From: Piezodorus guildinii
Lineage: Eukaryota; Arthropoda; Insecta; Hemiptera; Pentatomidae
Reading direction: 5' to 3'
NCBI GenBank assembly: GCA_023052935.1
Contig: CM041297.1
Coordinates: 94,813,484-94,877,483 of the forward strand
DNA: 64,000 bases
Shown here: positions 1-10,910 of the stretch, piece after piece
Position numbering within the stretch: position 1 is the first letter of the stretch
Layout of the letters: each line of letters opens with the position of its first letter
Made by a program: the position numbers and the translations under genes
Notes under the pieces: model-generated
What the model was told of the DNA's origin: nothing
Databases searched by the model: none
What the model saw: only the letters and a program-made list of their open reading frames with translations

Positions 1-780
1 ATGTCAGCTCTCATTCAGCTTCTTTTTGTATTTATGATTGTCAGCTGATGCCATATCATTTATTATCTTGTTGGTATGTCTGTGAAATTTCATAAACTTA
101 TGATGGAACAGACCGTTCGTGTTGTCCTATTTCATCAAGGCAATGAATATGTAAATATACATTTTTCATTTTAGTCAGATTGCAGTTTCTATCGTATCGA
201 TAATCTTTTTACTCTCGGAAGGACCACATTTTTTCAAGTAACGTTGTTAAAGTTGAAATGGGTGTCAAATATCTTTAAAAAAATTCATATTTGAGATGTT
301 ATTTCATATTAAAAAATGATGAAAATTATTACACACTGATTTATCATTTTCAAATTATTACATAAGGCTATAAAAATTTATATACATGTTTACAGACTAT
401 TAACTTATATGTATAGCTATAAATTAATCAAAGGAAAAAAGCCAATCACCACTACTAGGCTGACAAATTTATATCTCCGCTATTTCTTAACCGATATCAA
501 TCAATCTCTTTTCTTTTTTCTTTGTAAGGAAATTAATTCTTTATCGAGACTAGCACTGACATTGTTATTCTTTAATTCGTACGGTGAACAGAAGGATTAT
601 TCGTTATTCGGGATCTTCGTATCTTGAAACAGAAGACCTCACATTATGAAGTAACGAATTCGGCTTAAGTATTTATCTCTGACTGTGGAAAACATTAGAT
701 TAAAGATGTCTATCTATTGTTTAGTGCTATTCTCATTCATGGATAAATTAAGTTTGCTAACGGTTCGATAAAGTATGGAA
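1..780. other. AT-rich stretch without a recognisable gene
   Basis: No convincing coding region is visible. The part from about 404 to 640 resembles sequence at 47140-47300 (shared phrases such as a CTATATCTC-like run, CTTAACC, and GATTATTCGTTATTCG), so it belongs to a dispersed repeat. The short open frame there has low-complexity composition and no family match I recognise. Confidence 0.5.
404..640. repeat. Dispersed repeat C copy (related to 47.1-47.8 kb)
   Basis: The segment shares an ordered series of short matches with 47140-47300 and 47690-47770: a run about tissue-neutral AT-rich sequence, 'CTTAACC', a long pyrimidine run followed by 'GTAAGGAA/GTAGGAA', and 'TTATTCGTTATTCG'. No coding potential or terminal structure was recognised, so the repeat class is unknown. 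Confidence 0.45.
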
Positions 781-2060
781 GTTAAAGATGGTACTCCTTG
801 GTAAAGACGCCGAAACTATTCTATTAATGAAAACCGTTAAAGAGATATGGCTTGAAATAAATAAGAATAAGACGAAATATATAATAAGTAATTTAAATGG
901 TGACGATCTTGGTGATATTACGTATCTAAATTTAAGTCTTTAGGTTCAATCATAGGTAGAAAAAACAAAATCCAGGAGGAAATAAAGTCGTGGATAAAGG
1001 CGGAAAAGACGTGCTTTTATTCAGCTGCGTAATTACTTAGCTCGCGGCTTCTGTCAAGATACTTAAAGGTTACAAGTTATTAAACTAATATTATTCCGAC
1101 GGTTCTTTACGGTTTTGAAGGGTAGTCACTTACTCTAAAGGATCATATACGCCTTAGGGGTTTCGAAAATAAGGTAAAATACTTGGTCTATAGAGGTATC
1201 AGGCTTCTGGAGGATTTAGAACGCTACAGAGCTTTAATAACTCTTTAATATAAGTGATGTTGTATTATCACAGCGGCTGAAATTGGTGTTTAATGTAGTT
1301 TGGCTAAATTTAAGTCTTTAGGTTCAATCATAGGTAGAAAAAACAAAATCCAGGAGGAAATAAAGTCGTGGATAAAGGCGGAAAAGACGTGCTTTTATTT
1401 AGCTGCGTAATTACTTAGCTCGCGGCTTCTGTCAAGATACTTAAAGGTTACAAGTTATTAAACTAATATTATTCCGACGGTTCTTTACGGTTTTGAAGGG
1501 TAGTCACTTACTCTAAAGGATCATATACGCCTTAGGGGTTTCGAAAATAAGGTAAAATACTTGGTCTATAGAGGTATCAGGCTTCTGGAGGATTTAGAAC
1601 GCTACAGAGCTTTAATAACTCTTTAATATAAGTGATGTTGTATTATCACAGCGGCTGAAATTGGTGTTTAATGTAGTTTGGCTAAATTTAAGTCTTTAGG
1701 TTCAATCATAGGTAGAAAAAACAAAATCCAGGAGGAAATAAAGTCGTGGATAAAGGCGGAAAAGACGTGCTTTTATTTAGCTGCGTAATTACTTAGCTCG
1801 CGGCTTCTGTCAAGATACTTAAAGGTTACAAGTTATTAAACTAATATTATTCCGACGGTTCTTTACGGTTTTGAAGGGTAGTCACTTACTCTAAAGGATC
1901 ATATACGCCTTAGGGGTTTCGAAAATAAGGTAAAATACTTGGTCTATAGAGGTATCAGGCTTCTGGAGGATTTAGAACGCTACAGAGCTTTAATAACTCT
2001 TTAATATAAGTGATGTTGTATTATCACAGCGGCTGAAATTGGTGTTTAATGTAGTTTGGC
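781..2060 (+). pseudogene. LINE reverse transcriptase C-terminal fragment (RTE-like), internally triplicated
   Basis: Translations in this segment give degenerate but recognisable C-terminal reverse-transcriptase text of a common arthropod LINE: 'LLGKDAETI' and 'LEINKNKTKY' at 790-880, then 'SIIGRKNKIQEEIKS', 'LLSSRLLSRYLKV', 'PTVLYGFEG' and 'RLRGFENKV'. Stops and frameshifts break the frame, so it is not functional. The same family recurs at 7756-8150 and 58258-58760, and its 3' end appears at 3126-3260. Assignment to the RTE clade is from the general look of the thumb/connection region and is not certain; a non-LTR origin is. Confidence 0.75.
926..2059 (+). repeat. Tandem repeat, 3 x 378 bp
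   Basis: Three head-to-tail units start at 926, 1304 and 1682, each beginning CTAAATTTAAGTC and ending GTAGTTTGG. The only difference noticed by eye is one C/T change (TTTTATTCAGC in unit 1, TTTTATTTAGC in units 2 and 3). Each unit is a piece of the LINE reverse transcriptase described at 781-2060. Near-identity of the units contrasts with the decayed coding content, so the amplification is much younger than the LINE insertion, or it is an assembly artefact. Confidence 0.95.
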
Positions 2061-3125
2061 TTACCTCCGTTAATAAAATTAACTCAAGATGTTTTAAATA
2101 CATTTAGAGATGAAAATAAATTTCTATAGAATTAATTACATTGAGTTTCAATAAACACATGTGGGATACTGTAGTATAATGGCTAGCATACCAGCCTCCT
2201 ATGCCAAAGGTCGCGGGTTCAAACCCGCAGGTGGTCTTAGGATTTTTTAATCAGAGTAAAACATCCTTAGTTATGCCGTCCTTTAGAGGGGACGTAAAAA
2301 AGGTGGCCCCGAGCCTATGCGATGTCAAGTACTCGTTTAAAATCTCTCTCCTGATTAAACTTGGATAGCGAAAATTTAGGACTCCCACTGTAGCATCTTC
2401 CGATAAGCCAAAGTAGCATAAAAAAACGAACAAACAATAAAAATACATGTTTTATTAAATAATATATTATATCATTATCTACGACAATTAGCTAGTTTTA
2501 TCGGTTTTTCATCACTCTCCATTAACGTTTACAATTTTGTCAGTGAGATAATATTTTTTTCTAAAATCTTTAGCTTTCCAACGGTGTAATATACGTCTAT
2601 ATAACAAATATAAGGAATCTAATGTTCAAAACCCGCATAAAAAAATATTTTTGCCCATTTCTCCTTTAGTTGGATATCGTATTCATTCAAATTATATATT
2701 CATCCGTTTTTTATCAGTGCTAAAAAGATCAGAATGAAACCTATTAAAGAACATTAAATTTTACACGGATATAGGGAGTTAAATTAAAATCGTTAAAGCC
2801 GTTTTTTAAAAAATCATAAAAAGGTGCTAAATGCTCAGTATAAAGTGGCTCTTCTGGTTAGCTGATTTAGATGAAAATATTGCTGTAACCTCTCGAATAG
2901 CTGTTTTATTTATATAATTTCAGTTTCATACGACTTTTCGTTTTTGCTCTAGCCTTAACACACACGGAAATACACACACACACAGACCTTCTTGCTGGGC
3001 TTGGTTATTTGGACTCAAGCGACCCTAAAACGTTTATCTCCGTTGATAACTGGAATTAGAAAATTTTCAAGATCGCAGTACTTTCCCTTACTATAAATTT
3101 CATAGTAAGTGAAAGTAATAGTAAC
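2061..3125 (+). repeat. Repeat A copy, interrupted by a SINE1
   Basis: Repeat A is a dispersed family of roughly 0.7-1.1 kb seen repeatedly in the window. It begins near ATCTGGTGCGG..CACTTACCTCCGTTG and ends near GATCGCAATACTTTCCC followed by AGGTAAGTGAAA. This copy begins at TTACCTCCGTTAA, is split by a SINE1 at 2162-2440, and runs to the AGTAAGTGAAAG end near 3122. Internal landmarks are GGACTCAAGCGACCCTAAAA and the ACACACACAC run. No protein is recognisable. It sits between two parts of the same LINE family, so it may have inserted into that LINE. Confidence 0.75.
2162..2440 (+). mobile_element. SINE1 (tRNA-derived)
   Basis: The copy has an RNA polymerase III box B-like GGGTTCAAACCC, a box A-like region around GGCTAGCATA, and the family body (GGGAGT/AGAGT..AAAATCCTTAG, CCTTTAGAGGGGACG, CTCCCACTGTAGCATC). 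It ends in an A-rich tail (AACAAACAATAA). The flanks AAACACATG (2153-2161) and AAATACATG (2441-2449) form an imperfect TSD. The family recurs at about 5.97, 10.7, 18.2, 42.3, 42.6, 50.0 and 55.2 kb. Confidence 0.85.
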
Positions 3126-3260
3126 CGCTGAACCGACTGGTAGGCATCCGAGAGGTAGGCCGAGACGTCGGTGGGAGAATTGAGTCTTATCTAAGGGCTT
3201 GGGCGATGTTCATTGGACGGATCTGTGTAGGCAACATTTGGTAGAATCGACATTTATATG
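3126..3260 (+). pseudogene. LINE 3' end fragment (same family as 781-2060)
   Basis: In frame, the sequence reads 'AEPTGRHPRGRPRRRWEN', one stop, then 'GLGDVHWTDLCRQHL'. This is the typical extreme C-terminus of the arthropod LINE whose upstream portion is at 781-2060 (the GRPRxRW motif near the end of the polyprotein). It directly follows the end of repeat A. Confidence 0.75.
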
Positions 3261-4180
3261 ATGTAATCTTTTTTAATACTGTCCTAGTTTTAAGCAAAGA
3301 ACAGTTGTCGTTCTCCTCAATTCTATTCTCATTTGCATATATTTCCCATATCATATGAATGTTATTTCTATTTAAACCTCATCTAACGGTTAAGTAAATA
3401 TAAGCAAAATAAACAATTACTTTTCCAGCACGCTGTGTTGTGCGAAAAGTGAAGCCATTCGAAATGCATTTGAAAAATCCAATCCTCTGTGCGGACACCT
3501 TTGTGAAAAACATACACAAAGCTTTAACATATAAAACGAGGCCTGAGAGACGATATAAATGCTGATGGAACCAGGCGGCGGAAACAGCAATTATCCCATG
3601 ACTGAGGGCCGGCGAATCGTGAAACATTCGCAACTGTCTCGCTTAATTCTCTCAAAGAATCCACGTGTTAGGGCCATTTCATGAAATTTTCAACCTCTGA
3701 GTACCCATAAAGAAACGAGGTTACAAAAAAAAAAATATTCCAGCATTCCCCGCCTTTATGGCCGGCATAACCCAGTCCCCCTGTGGCAGTGAGTCCTCGG
3801 AATGAATTTTTTCCAAGAATCTGAAATTATATCGTAGGGTGTTTTTTCGTGTCTTCTTTTGGTCTGTTTTCTTAACATTTTCTACCCTTCCAGCCTCTCT
3901 GGAAAGCTCTTCTTTCCCTTGTACCACATAGTTAGTTTCTCAGTAACTTACATGATTAATTATGGCTTCATGAAATTAAGTCGTTATTTAATTTATCTAT
4001 TATGTAAGCTATACTATGTTTCGGCCGCTACTTTTCTAAGACAGCGGTGACTCCGAAACTGTATTAATTAAAATATAAATTTTCGCTTATTAATTTATAA
4101 AACTATAGGATTTATTTTCCTAATGTATCGTTTTTATCAATTCACTATTGGGATGAGGTGGCATAAAGGGGAATAAAGTA
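3261..4180. other. Unassigned stretch, partly GC-richer
   Basis: No gene could be supported. The parts at 3420-3640 and 3730-3930 are noticeably less AT-rich than their surroundings and hold short antisense open frames (84 and 68 codons) with no family I recognise. These could be decayed transposon sequence or an unrecognised exon. No matching splice sites or domains were seen. Confidence 0.35.
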
Positions 4181-4510
4181 ATTAACTTATAATACAGATT
4201 TATTTATAAAATAACACATATCATTACACATAAAAATACAAAATGAGGCATTATTATTATCGATAATACTGAGGTTCAGATTTACCACATAATATAATAT
4301 GAAAATGGTACCTTTGGACATAACTGCATAATTGTTCTCTGGTTTGAACCCCCGACCTCCTCCGTCCGTGGCTGGACATCCGCTTACTTTCCTGTCCGGG
4401 CTAAGACTCATCGCAGGGATCGGGCTATCCCTGCTCTAGGAGTGGAGGGGTGCGTTTTTTGTGTAGCCCTTCTTAGAAACGTTTTTGCTTGTAGCCCGGA
4501 AACTGTTTTT
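4181..4510 (-). repeat. Possible SINE or other short interspersed element (-)
   Basis: On the minus strand the segment has a GC-rich head with GGGGGTTCAAACC, a box B-like sequence, preceded by AGTCTTAGCCCGG and TGTCCAGCC, and an AT-rich 3' part ending in ATAAATAAATC. The layout fits a tRNA-related SINE, but no second copy was found in the window and no box A is convincing. Confidence 0.35.
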
Positions 4511-5040
4511 TTTAAAATTATTCTCCCAGTGTTCTCGATACATAGCAGCTGTTATACAAAACCTTGTGTAACTCAGTCTGAGGCTGCTACACTTAATCAC
4601 TTATCTGAATAAATTGTAGCCTACTAACTACAATAGATGGATTTTAAACTTGAAAGTTTGAAAAATTGTATTGTACAGCCTGAAACTGACCGTGCAATCT
4701 GAAAAATTGAACTATATATTGTTAAAACAACAGAATAAGTAAAAATATACTTCCCAAATAATATTAATTTTACTGGACCTTTTAGTGACGTTTTCTTTTA
4801 AAAACACATAATTTATAAAGACGTCGCCTGCTAATTTTTTAGAGACACAAATTACACATGTCGATAATTTCTTTCGTGGGTATTTGTTTATTGTTTTCAA
4901 TAATGAACATTTGTAATTGACCAAAGGCTCATTATTTAAGATGCAGATTATTTTACAACTGTTTATTATTTCCAACTAATTATATCAGGGGATATAACAA
5001 TTTATATTACTTTTTATTCAATTAAGTTATTTATATGGCA

Positions 5041-5325
5041 ATAAATTAATCAAAGCAGCAACACTATCAATTTATATTCAAGGAAAATAGCCTGTAACAT
5101 CTATAGTATAGTTGTCTTCAACATGAAATTTTAGTATCATAGGACTTTTCACGTTTGTGCTTGACTTACCACATGGACACATGGAACTTTTTTTGTGACT
5201 TGGTTATTTGGACTCAAGCGACCCTAAAACGTGTATTCCGGTGAAACGTAGAATTCGAAAATTTTCACAATCGCAATACTTTCCCTTTCTATAAATTTCA
5301 TATATACTTACCTATATAAGTAAAA
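5041..5325 (+). repeat. Repeat A copy, 3' part only
   Basis: The segment carries the terminal third of repeat A: ATCTATAGTATAGTTGTCTT, GACTTACCACATGGAC, TTTGGACTCAAGCGACCC, and CAATACTTTCCCTTTC. The 5' part is missing. Confidence 0.7.
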
Positions 5326-5489
5326 GCCAAAATAAAAGGTTTTCAATATAAATATTATCTCAATTAAGTTGCTATTGCTGGAATATTCTCATTTCCTGCT
5401 TTCTCAGGGTTATCGGGTTTCAAGATCCATTTTACTTTTGTTATAGCCCTGATGTAAACATTAGCTTTATTAGTTCGTTATCTCCCTTC

Positions 5490-5735
5490 CGATTAACCAA
5501 AGATAGGTTCATTATTTCCGATTTTTGATGAATTTCATTGATTTGGTTTCGATACGACTCGGCATTGATCGTTTATCCAGGATTTAAGAAGCTGTGGTGT
5601 ATCAAACCAGATGAAGCCCGCCAAACAGTAACCATTACTTTTTTTGGATGGATTAGGGACTTTGGAAAATATTGTGTTGCTTCTCTTATGTCGAATCACT
5701 AAAAGCTTGTAATGTTATCGTAAGGTGTTCACTTT
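5490..5735 (-). pseudogene. mariner transposase fragment
   Basis: The minus strand encodes '[19 protein letters not shown]' followed by 'LNPG' and, after one stop, 'YRNQINEIHQKSEIM' and 'LSLVNRKGD'. These are the central part of mariner-family transposases (the VTVWW..GLIHY..FLNPG block and the following NRKGP block). The DD34D catalytic residues are not all present and the frame is broken, so this is a relic. Repeat A sequence abuts it on the right. Confidence 0.8.
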
Positions 5736-5737
5736 TT

Positions 5738-5960
5738 ATCAATTAAAAAAAAATCTGGTGCACTTTACTTAATTTACCTCACTTACTTCCGTTGTTAAAA
5801 TCAATTTAAGAATTGGAAAGCACGGTAAGGCATGAAATATACAAGTAAAAAAAAGGAACAAAGTTGAAGAGAGAATTAAAGTGTGTTTCGAAAGAAACAT
5901 GTATTTGTTATATCTTTTATTAAATAATGTATTATATTATTATTAACAAAAATAGTTTTG
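5738..5960 (+). repeat. Repeat A copy, 5' part only
   Basis: It begins AATCTGGTGCAC, then has CTCACTTACTTCCGTTG and TTAAAATCAATTTAAGAA, the family 5' end. It ends where a minus-strand SINE1 starts. Confidence 0.7.
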
Positions 5961-5971
5961 TTTGGTTTATT

Positions 5972-6530
5972 TATTCAACATCACTTAATGCTACAACGGC
6001 TAATCGGACGATGCTACAGTGGGAGTCCTAAATTTTGCCAATCCTGGTTTAATTAGAACAGGGATCTTTAACGAGTACCTGATATTGCACAGGCTCGGAA
6101 CCACCTTTTTACGTCCCCTCCGAAGGATTGCATAACTAAGGATTTTTTACTCCCATTAAAAAATCCTAAACCTACCTGCTGGGGAGCCCGTGGCTGAGTG
6201 GCTAGCGCGCTAGTTTCTCATGCTACAGGTTCTGAGTTCGAATCCCAGTCCCGGCGGGGCTTTTATAAGGATGTAAAAAAATGGGGATTCACTCACAACC
6301 TCTCCCCCGGGTAAGTGAGACCCGTCAGCCAAAGGGTGGCCACTCGCAAAATTAGTCGTAGGGAGTGATTACCCTGCACTAAAAATTGCATCGTGAAACG
6401 TGTGTAAACTCGCATGAGTTTATTACACCGCGAGGCCCAGGGCCTATACGGCATGTCGCGCCACAGGAAGAAGAAGCCTACCTGCAGGTTTGAACCTAGA
6501 ACTATCTGATTCTATCTTGTGTCTGATAGT
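5972..6530 (-). mobile_element. SINE1 (-), split by a SINE3 insertion
   Basis: The SINE1 body in reverse orientation covers 5972-6179 and resumes at 6477 with the head (GCAGGTTTGAACC, the reverse complement of box B). The interruption is the SINE3 at 6180-6476. The head after 6500 is degraded. Confidence 0.8.
6180..6476 (+). mobile_element. SINE3 (tRNA-derived), nested in SINE1
   Basis: The head reads like a tRNA: GGCTGAGTGGCTAGCGCGC (box A region) and GAGTTCGAATCCC (box B) 40-50 bases later. A GC-richer tRNA-unrelated body ends with GCATGTCGCGCCACAGGAAGAA. The TSD CCTACCTGC is perfect at 6171-6179 and 6477-6485. Decayed antisense pieces of its 3' half lie at 47018-47115 and 59115-59215. Confidence 0.88.
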
Positions 6531-6539
6531 TATGTGGTA

Positions 6540-7338
6540 AAGCTTATTACGTAATATGGACACCATTGTGAATAAATAGAAATTATATCGTGAAAGTGTA
6601 AACAATACTTTTATGTAAATTTGTTATTGTGAGTAGAGGTCTGTGTTTTTCCATTATTATCGGTTGTAAACGCAGTTATTTTGATTTTCTCTATAAATAA
6701 TTTAAATAATACCGCTTGTTGTTTTATTTGGATGTTTTTTAAAATTATAAATAGGTAAAAAACAAGTAAAAACGTCGATCTATGTTGTCTCATCATCAAT
6801 CACAAAATTTGATAGTCGAGCCAAGTTTGTTATTAATCGGAAACTTTGAACACATATTTCACATCTCGGAGTGAAAGGTAAAACTTCTGAACAACTCTAT
6901 ACTGACTGCGTGACTAGGATATGACTTTTAAGGAGTTGAGTGTAGCAAAGTTTACCCAAGCCTTCCTCTCCACTTGCTAAACATTGGAATAAGGAATAAC
7001 ATACTCATTTTAAAGCAACTCTAAGGAATAAGTAGTTTTTATAAATCTTTGGAATAAATTATTGAGACTCAATAATTGTTATTTTTATTACAAAATACTT
7101 AATTAATTAAAGTAATAAAGTATTTATATGTGAATCCTCTTTATTTATAGCAAAGTAAATCATCTACCACAAATTTACTATTTAAAAAAAACTCGAATCA
7201 CATTCGATACATTATTGATTTTTTTCTGCAATTCTGGCTAACCCGACAGACGATATCCTGTCTTGACAATAAATTAACAAAATCAATCAAGCCGTTTATG
7301 CGTGATGCGATCAACAAAAAAAAAAAAGGCCATTCATT

Positions 7339-7393
<55 letters not shown>

Positions 7394-7500
7394 TTTAGTT
7401 GTTTTCTTTAAATAATTAAAATTATATGTAAATTTAGAATAATGTTCTTTAGAGCAGATCTGTCTACTATATGATTCAAAGAGTTGAAATTATAAATTTT
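6540..7500. other. AT-rich stretch with a (TA)n tract, no gene seen
   Basis: Nothing coding is recognised. A dinucleotide TA tract runs from about 7342 to 7388, just after a short A-run. The remainder is AT-rich unique-looking sequence. Confidence 0.5.
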
Positions 7501-7755
7501 AAAATGATATGTGGAACCATCAGGAGTAAGTCTGGTAAACAATATTTTAATTTTGCCGACGTTTCGGCTCAAACATTTGAGCCATCTTCACGGTTGAAAA
7601 CAAAAGAGATACACATCAATAAAGTATGACAATGAAAATTATGAATGTAAAGAAGATAGGAATGACAAAATAAAATAATGTAAACATACAAATTATAGAA
7701 ATAATGATGACTTTGAAATTAAAAATATACATTATATGACACAAAATAAAGTCCC

Positions 7756-8150
7756 GGTTAAAGGTGGGAAGTGTTGGGAATTATTATTCAGTTGCTAAGT
7801 TACTTAGCTCCCGGCTTCTATCTATAAACTTAAAGGTTAGAATTTATAAAACTATTATTCTTCCGACGGTTCTTTATGTGAAACGTGGCCGCTTACATTG
7901 AAGGATGAACAACGGCTTAAGGTTTTCGGAAATAAGGTACTGCGTAAAATATTTGGTCCGAAGAGAGATGAGGCCACTGGGGAGTTTAGAAGATTGCACA
8001 ACGGGGAATTGCGGAACTTGTATCCTGTGAATATAATGAGTTGATAGCATCGCGGAGAGTGGTTGAGCTCGGTGAGGAACGGATTCCAAGAAAGTTGGTA
8101 CTCGCTGAACCGACTGGTAGGCGTCCTTCGGGTTCGGTAAGCCTATTATT
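7756..8150 (+). pseudogene. LINE reverse transcriptase C-terminal fragment (RTE-like)
   Basis: It aligns by eye with the triplicated LINE at 926-2059: 'LSSRLLSINLKV'-like, 'LFFRRFFM', 'DEQRLKVFGNKVLRKIFGP' and 'KRDEATGEFRRLHNGELRN'. It ends with 'KKLVLAEPTGRRPSG', which matches the 3126 fragment. Frameshifts are present. Confidence 0.78.
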
Positions 8151-8164
8151 ATTATTATTATAAC

Positions 8165-8880
8165 ACATGATACACCAGTCTGTCCAAACACAATACTAGC
8201 AACTTACGACACGCACTATACTGACGACACGCAGTACTCAGGCTTCAATGACTCCCCAATTTTACCTACTACAGCAACAGGACTATTTTAAACATTGGAA
8301 GATAAAACTCAACAATGACAAATCTCAACACATTACCTTTACTCTCAGACACGATACCTGTTCTCCAGTTTACACGAAAAATGAATCCATTCCACAGACT
8401 GACATAGTTAATTACTTAAGACTCACTTTTGAATGAAGAATGACCAGAGGCCCACAAGTGAAATAGAAACTCTTAAGTCTAAACAGGAGGCTAAGACTCT
8501 ATTCTTCATAAACGATCCACACTGAAAATTAGACAACGACTGAATACGAGTACTTATACCTACCTTTTAAAACCCTTATGAGCATATGCATTTCAAATTT
8601 TTGGAACCGCTAAAAAGACTCATATTCAAAAAATAAAGATTTTTCAATCAAAAACGTTGAAAATAATAACACGCTCAACCTGGTACGTCAGTAACAAAGC
8701 TTTACATACAGACTTGCTACTTAAGAGTGCATTCCATGACAAACTTCAAGGACATTATCACATACTCATTTAAATCTTAGCGATAACAGGCATGCCGGGA
8801 CTCACCAGAAGGCTGAAAAGGAGCTGGTTAAGGGATCTTCTTGTTAGGGGGAGGTTCCGCTAGGTTCTGACTTTCCTTAT
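8165..8880 (+). pseudogene. Jockey-like LINE reverse transcriptase fragment
   Basis: The translation gives 'HWKIKLNNDKSQHITFTLR' and 'IVNYLRLTF' around 8290-8435, matching 'WRIKVNESKCSHVTFTLRR' and 'TVRYLGFLL' of the full-length element at 11170-15934. Toward 8800-8850 the 3' coding end reads 'RRLKRSWLRDLL'. Several frameshifts and stops are present. Confidence 0.8.
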
Positions 8881-8985
8881 GTTGGACTTGTATGCAGCCC
8901 TGATGAAGGCTCACATATTTGAGCCGAAACGTTGACAAAATTAAATATTGTTTACTAGACGGACTTTAATTTAATTTAATTTAGT

Positions 8986-9735
8986 AGGTCTCGATGCCTT
9001 TTTAATCACCTCGGATGTTTGTCAGGAATAGATGGGAATGATAAGTTGCGCACAAGAGGATTCTCGTGGGTCTGGAATATGTAGTTAAAAGAGGCATATC
9101 TGTTTTAGGATAGTTCTGCGAAAAATGGAATATTTAGGTCATTATGGATGATTTTATTCGTAACGAAATAAGAAGCATTTAGGATTTTGCGAAGGATTTT
9201 TTAGTACTTATTTTAATGCTCCAGTTCTAACACCAGTCCTCGATGGTTGCGATGTTGGACTGAAGGATTTGGGATGCAGCGGTTGGATCATTATGGATGA
9301 ATAACACACAAGTGTCATCTGCGTAAGTTCAGAGGACTGTGCTTGTACTAGTAGATATATTGGGATATCAGCTGTATATACTGTATAAAGGATGGGACCT
9401 AAGATACTACCCTGAGGCACACCCGCAGACTGAGAAAATATGGAAGAGTAGGGAAGGTTATGATTTACTTTGAAGGTTCTATAAGTGAGGTAGAAACGGA
9501 TTATCAGGAAGTATGTAGCGGGAAGGAATTTACATAATAGAAATTTTGATGTGGAGGATATAATCCACCACACGGTAGTATTGCTGAATTGTAGAATGGG
9601 ATGTCCGAAATCAAAACTGGTGGTCAGGAATTACGTGATTCATTTCTAGGATTGGATAAAGGCTTTTTAAAATGAGTTTTTCTAGTAACTTTCCCATGAT
9701 AGGCTAAATGGAGGTCGGACGCTCAATACATTTTT
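8986..9735 (-). pseudogene. Jockey-like LINE fragment (-)
   Basis: The minus strand encodes a palm segment with 'AGVPQGSILGPILYTVYTADIP' (9330-9450 region), and the C-terminal end near 8990-9020 reads like the DxxPRRxKR terminus. An internal deletion joins sequence near 9195-9205 to an upstream part, compared with the better preserved copy at 39243-41492. It is non-functional. Confidence 0.8.
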
Positions 9736-10670
9736 TAAAAAAATTTCAGAACTTTGTTATTATAAAAGGCTAACCGATAAAAACCACAAGTAGCAATTTT
9801 ATAAGAGGTTGAATTAGATGGAGAAGTTCTTGAGCTAGATTGCTGTGTGAAATATATAGCCTTTTTATAATTAGAAAAAAAAATCCTAACCCCTTAAGGA
9901 GCTTTGTTGCATTTCAGCTTTTATATCTTGAAAGGAATCGAGTCCTTTAATCTGGATTTTTTTTTTATTTCTTTGATAAGAGTGCCTTCTTATCTGAAAT
10001 ATATCCTACTTTATTTCTTCGTCTCCTCTCCTACAAAACATAAAAAGGAATAAATTAAAAAAAAAAAAAAAAGAGATCTGGAATACCTTATCTCTTCTTT
10101 ACGCCCAATTTTCTCATTCTGCCTACTTAAAAAAAAACGAAAAAAAAAAAATAAAAACGTGAAAATACATAAAGAAAGAAACAGTCAATAGGTACTTTTA
10201 ATTCCGTGGTTTTGAGTGACTATGATCAGAAAAGGTTTTCTACATATATATTTTTCTTTTTCTGTGATATCTACTGTGTCAGGAAGTTCAACAATGATAT
10301 ATTAATATTATTTTTATTGAAAATAAAAGCTTTATTACTTTATTTTTTTGTTGTCAATGTACTTCTTTACGTGTGCGTCTATATAAAAATCTAATCGACG
10401 TTTCGAAATTTCCAGATTATATTTTTCCTAATGAAATCGTCATAAATTAATTTTTTTTAAATTAACTACCGATGTATAGTTGAATCCAAGGTTTAAATCC
10501 ATCAATATGAGATTATCAATTATCAGATTGACATTTTGATGAAGACTCACTTAGTTAATTACTTATTCAACATTTTAATTATAGGATACATTGTGGAATT
10601 ATACAACACACAAAGAAATAATACATTATGGGCAAGCAACAAGACTTTTGGTCCCTAGTTGTAATTATTG
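9736..10670. other. AT-rich stretch, no gene seen
   Basis: The segment is dominated by A-runs and T-runs (for example 10050-10075 and 10130-10160). The short open frame at 10206-10394 is hydrophobic and low in complexity, and I do not support it as a gene. Confidence 0.5.
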
Positions 10671-10675
10671 AGGAC

Positions 10676-10910
10676 TATTGATTGCGGTCAACCTGTGGAA
10701 TTATTACTAGCGCACAGCCTTCAATGTCCAACTTCGCGGGATCAAATCCGGCAGATGTCCCAAGGATTTCTAAATGTAAAAAATCCTTGGTCATGCTGTC
10801 TTTCGAAGAGGGACGTGAAATTATGATTCCAACCCTATTTAAACCCGGACAGGCAAAATTTAGGACGTCTGTTGCATCGTCCGATTAGCCAGGTTTAGGA
10901 TAAAAGTAAC
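10676..10910 (+). mobile_element. SINE1 (tRNA-derived), diverged
   Basis: The family order is kept: a head with CGGGATCAAATCC (degraded box B), CCAAGGATTTCTAAATG, TTTCGAAGAGGGACG, GGACAGGCAAAATTTAGG and CATCGTCCGATTAGCC, ending at ACGTTAAATGAG. A poor-quality box A and many substitutions suggest an old copy. Confidence 0.75.

Larger units (their letters stand above)
7505..8985. mobile_element. Inverted pair of PLE-like terminal repeats with hammerhead-like motifs, enclosing LINE fragments
   Basis: The left arm (about 7510-7600) and right arm (about 8890-8985) are inverted copies. Both contain, reading outward, a hammerhead-like core followed by CAAAATTAAAATATT and GTTTACYAGAC. On the right (+): CTGATGA at 8900-8906, stem AGGCTC/GAGCC with loop ACATATTT, GAAAC at 8926-8930, then GTTGAC. 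On the left (minus strand): GTGAAGA, TGGCTC/GAGCC, GAAAC, GTCGGC. Between them lie an RTE-like fragment (7756-8150) and a Jockey-like fragment (8165-8880). The minimal form with palindromic ACGT is the type known from Penelope-like elements. Confidence 0.75.

Noticed and set aside
409..627. Short open frames of 60-110 codons scattered through AT-rich DNA
   Set aside because: They lack homology, splice context or composition of coding sequence, and many lie within identified repeats.
926..2059. CRISPR-like array
   Set aside because: Units are 378 bp, contiguous without spacers, and consist of LINE sequence.
7342..7388. (TA)n tracts here and at 16.0 and 23.25 kb as functional elements
   Set aside because: They are ordinary microsatellites in AT-rich DNA.
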